Source of the DNA: an uncultured Verrucomicrobiota bacterium
GTDB taxonomy: Bacteria > Verrucomicrobiota > Verrucomicrobiia > Limisphaerales > UBA9464
Assembly (NCBI GenBank): GCA_903864375.1
Contig: CAIPFS010000220.1
Span: 1 to 6,730, forward strand
Length of the DNA stretch: 6,730 nucleotides
Reading direction: 5' to 3'
Shown here: positions 5,929-6,730 of the stretch, piece by piece
Layout: the number at the start of each line of letters is the position of its first letter
Position numbering within the stretch: the first letter of the stretch is position 1
The notes under the pieces: model-generated
What the model saw: the letters and a program-made list of their open reading frames with translations, nothing else
Database searches by the model: none
What the model was told of the DNA's origin: nothing
Program-made: the position numbers and the translations under genes

Positions 5929-6730
5929 ATGTGGATGCGTTCCTGGCGTTGGCTCGGTTTCCTGCTGTGGGTACCGTTTCTTTCCGAGGCGGGCGATGGC
6001 GGTACATCCGGTATAGCCACCGCGGGCCTCGAGGCGTCCGTCAAACGTGGGCGTGCCCTGTACGTGGCCCACTGTTCCATGTGCCATCAACCGACCGGTC
6101 GTGGGAGCGGGACCACCTATCCGCCGCTGTACCAGTCGGATTATTTACGGCGTGATCCCGTCGCAGGAATTCGGGCGATGGTGGGGGGGCTCTCCGGGGA
6201 AATTGTCGTCAACGGCAGGACCTTCAACGGTCAAATGCCCGCCGTGCTTTTGGATGATGTCCAGGTAGCCGATGTCCTGAATTTTGTTCTTCACACCTGG
6301 GAGAACGGAAGCGTGGAAATCAAGGCGCCAGAGGTGGCGGCCATTCGCCGGACGACCGATTTCCCGACCTATGAAAAACTGGTCGCCGCCGCTCAATTCC
6401 GTCCCCTGCCACCGGCTCCCGACGGCTTCACCCTATCCGAACTGGCGCGATTACCCGATTTTGCCACCCGGTTGGCTGGGGATGGGAAGGGAAAGCGCCT
6501 TTATATCCTGGGCCAGCATGGAATGGTGTGGAGCCTGGACCTCGCGACCCGGAAGTTCACCCCCATCATCATTCCATCGGACCTCGGCGGTTTGCAGCCG
6601 TCGGAATCTTCATCCCTGGGGTTGGCTCTGGATGGGGAACAGCGTCTTTGGATGACCGTGAATCAACGGGTTGAAAGCAAACCGTTGGTCACCAACGAGG
6701 TTTCCATCTATCGGACCACCGGGCACGATA
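5929..6730 (+). CDS. Secreted c-type cytochrome fused to a glucose/sorbosone-dehydrogenase-like propeller (3' end cut off)
   Basis: The frame runs open from ATG 5929 to the window edge (267 codons seen). An in-frame TAG at 5917 limits the start to 5929 or the ATG at 5935. Residues 1-21 form a signal peptide (basic and Trp-rich, then hydrophobic, ending near S-E-A). A class-I-like cytochrome c domain follows, with heme motif C49-S-M-C-H53, a YPPLY segment after it, a VNGRTFNGQMP stretch with M103 as the likely sixth iron ligand, and a closing helix, VADVLNFVLHTW. From about residue 156, the sequence PLPPAPDGF, then LARLPDFATRLAG, KRLYILGQHGMVWSLDL resembles the first blade of soluble PQQ-dependent aldose/sorbosone dehydrogenases. 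It would work in the periplasm, with the cytochrome passing electrons from the propeller enzyme. The propeller active site lies beyond the window, so enzyme activity and cofactor are inferred. Confidence 0.85.
   Translation, partial: MWMRSWRWLGFLLWVPFLSEAGDGGTSGIATAGLEASVKRGRALYVAHCSMCHQPTGRGSGTTYPPLYQSDYLRRDPVAGIRAMVGGLSGEIVVNGRTFNGQMPAVLLDDVQVADVLNFVLHTWENGSVEIKAPEVAAIRRTTDFPTYEKLVAAAQFRPLPPAPDGFTLSELARLPDFATRLAGDGKGKRLYILGQHGMVWSLDLATRKFTPIIIPSDLGGLQPSESSSLGLALDGEQRLWMTVNQRVESKPLVTNEVSIYRTTGHD

Overview
The window is about 60% GC, densely coding and clearly bacterial. Nothing in it fixes the taxon. The pairing of a c-type cytochrome with a sugar-dehydrogenase-like propeller is common in Verrucomicrobiota and Planctomycetota, so a PVC-group or similar soil/water bacterium is a plausible but low-confidence inference. 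I found no tRNA, rRNA, insertion sequence or CRISPR array.

Layout, left to right. Bases 1-140 are a leader with a perfect TATAAT box (39-44) and an 8-bp inverted repeat (79-86/105-112). A small single-domain EamA/DMT-type membrane protein follows (141-569, +). Next is a lipoprotein substrate-binding protein of the NitT/TauT (SsuA/ThiY-like) class (654-1793, +). After a 184-base gap come three tightly coupled genes: a cytochrome P450 (1978-3354), an ABC ATPase (3351-4118) and an ABC permease (4115-4855). Both junctions are 4-base start/stop overlaps (GTGA, then ATGA). A PhzF-family isomerase lies on the opposite strand (5044-5847, -). An 81-base divergent spacer separates it from a secreted c-type cytochrome fused to a glucose/sorbosone-dehydrogenase-like propeller (5929 to the window edge, +, truncated).

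The binding protein, ATPase and permease make a complete high-affinity importer. The P450 sits between the binding protein and the ATPase and is translationally coupled to the ATPase. The simplest reading is that the imported small molecule is the P450's substrate, or that the P450 belongs to the same pathway. The substrate cannot be named from sequence: this ABC family takes sulfonates, nitrate, thiamine pyrimidine precursors, riboflavin and aromatic acids.

The most interesting points are the P450-in-importer arrangement, the P450's atypical I-helix (A-G-I-H-N-T, with no acidic residue), and a 30-codon cysteine-rich reading frame that ends 7 bases before the likely P450 start.
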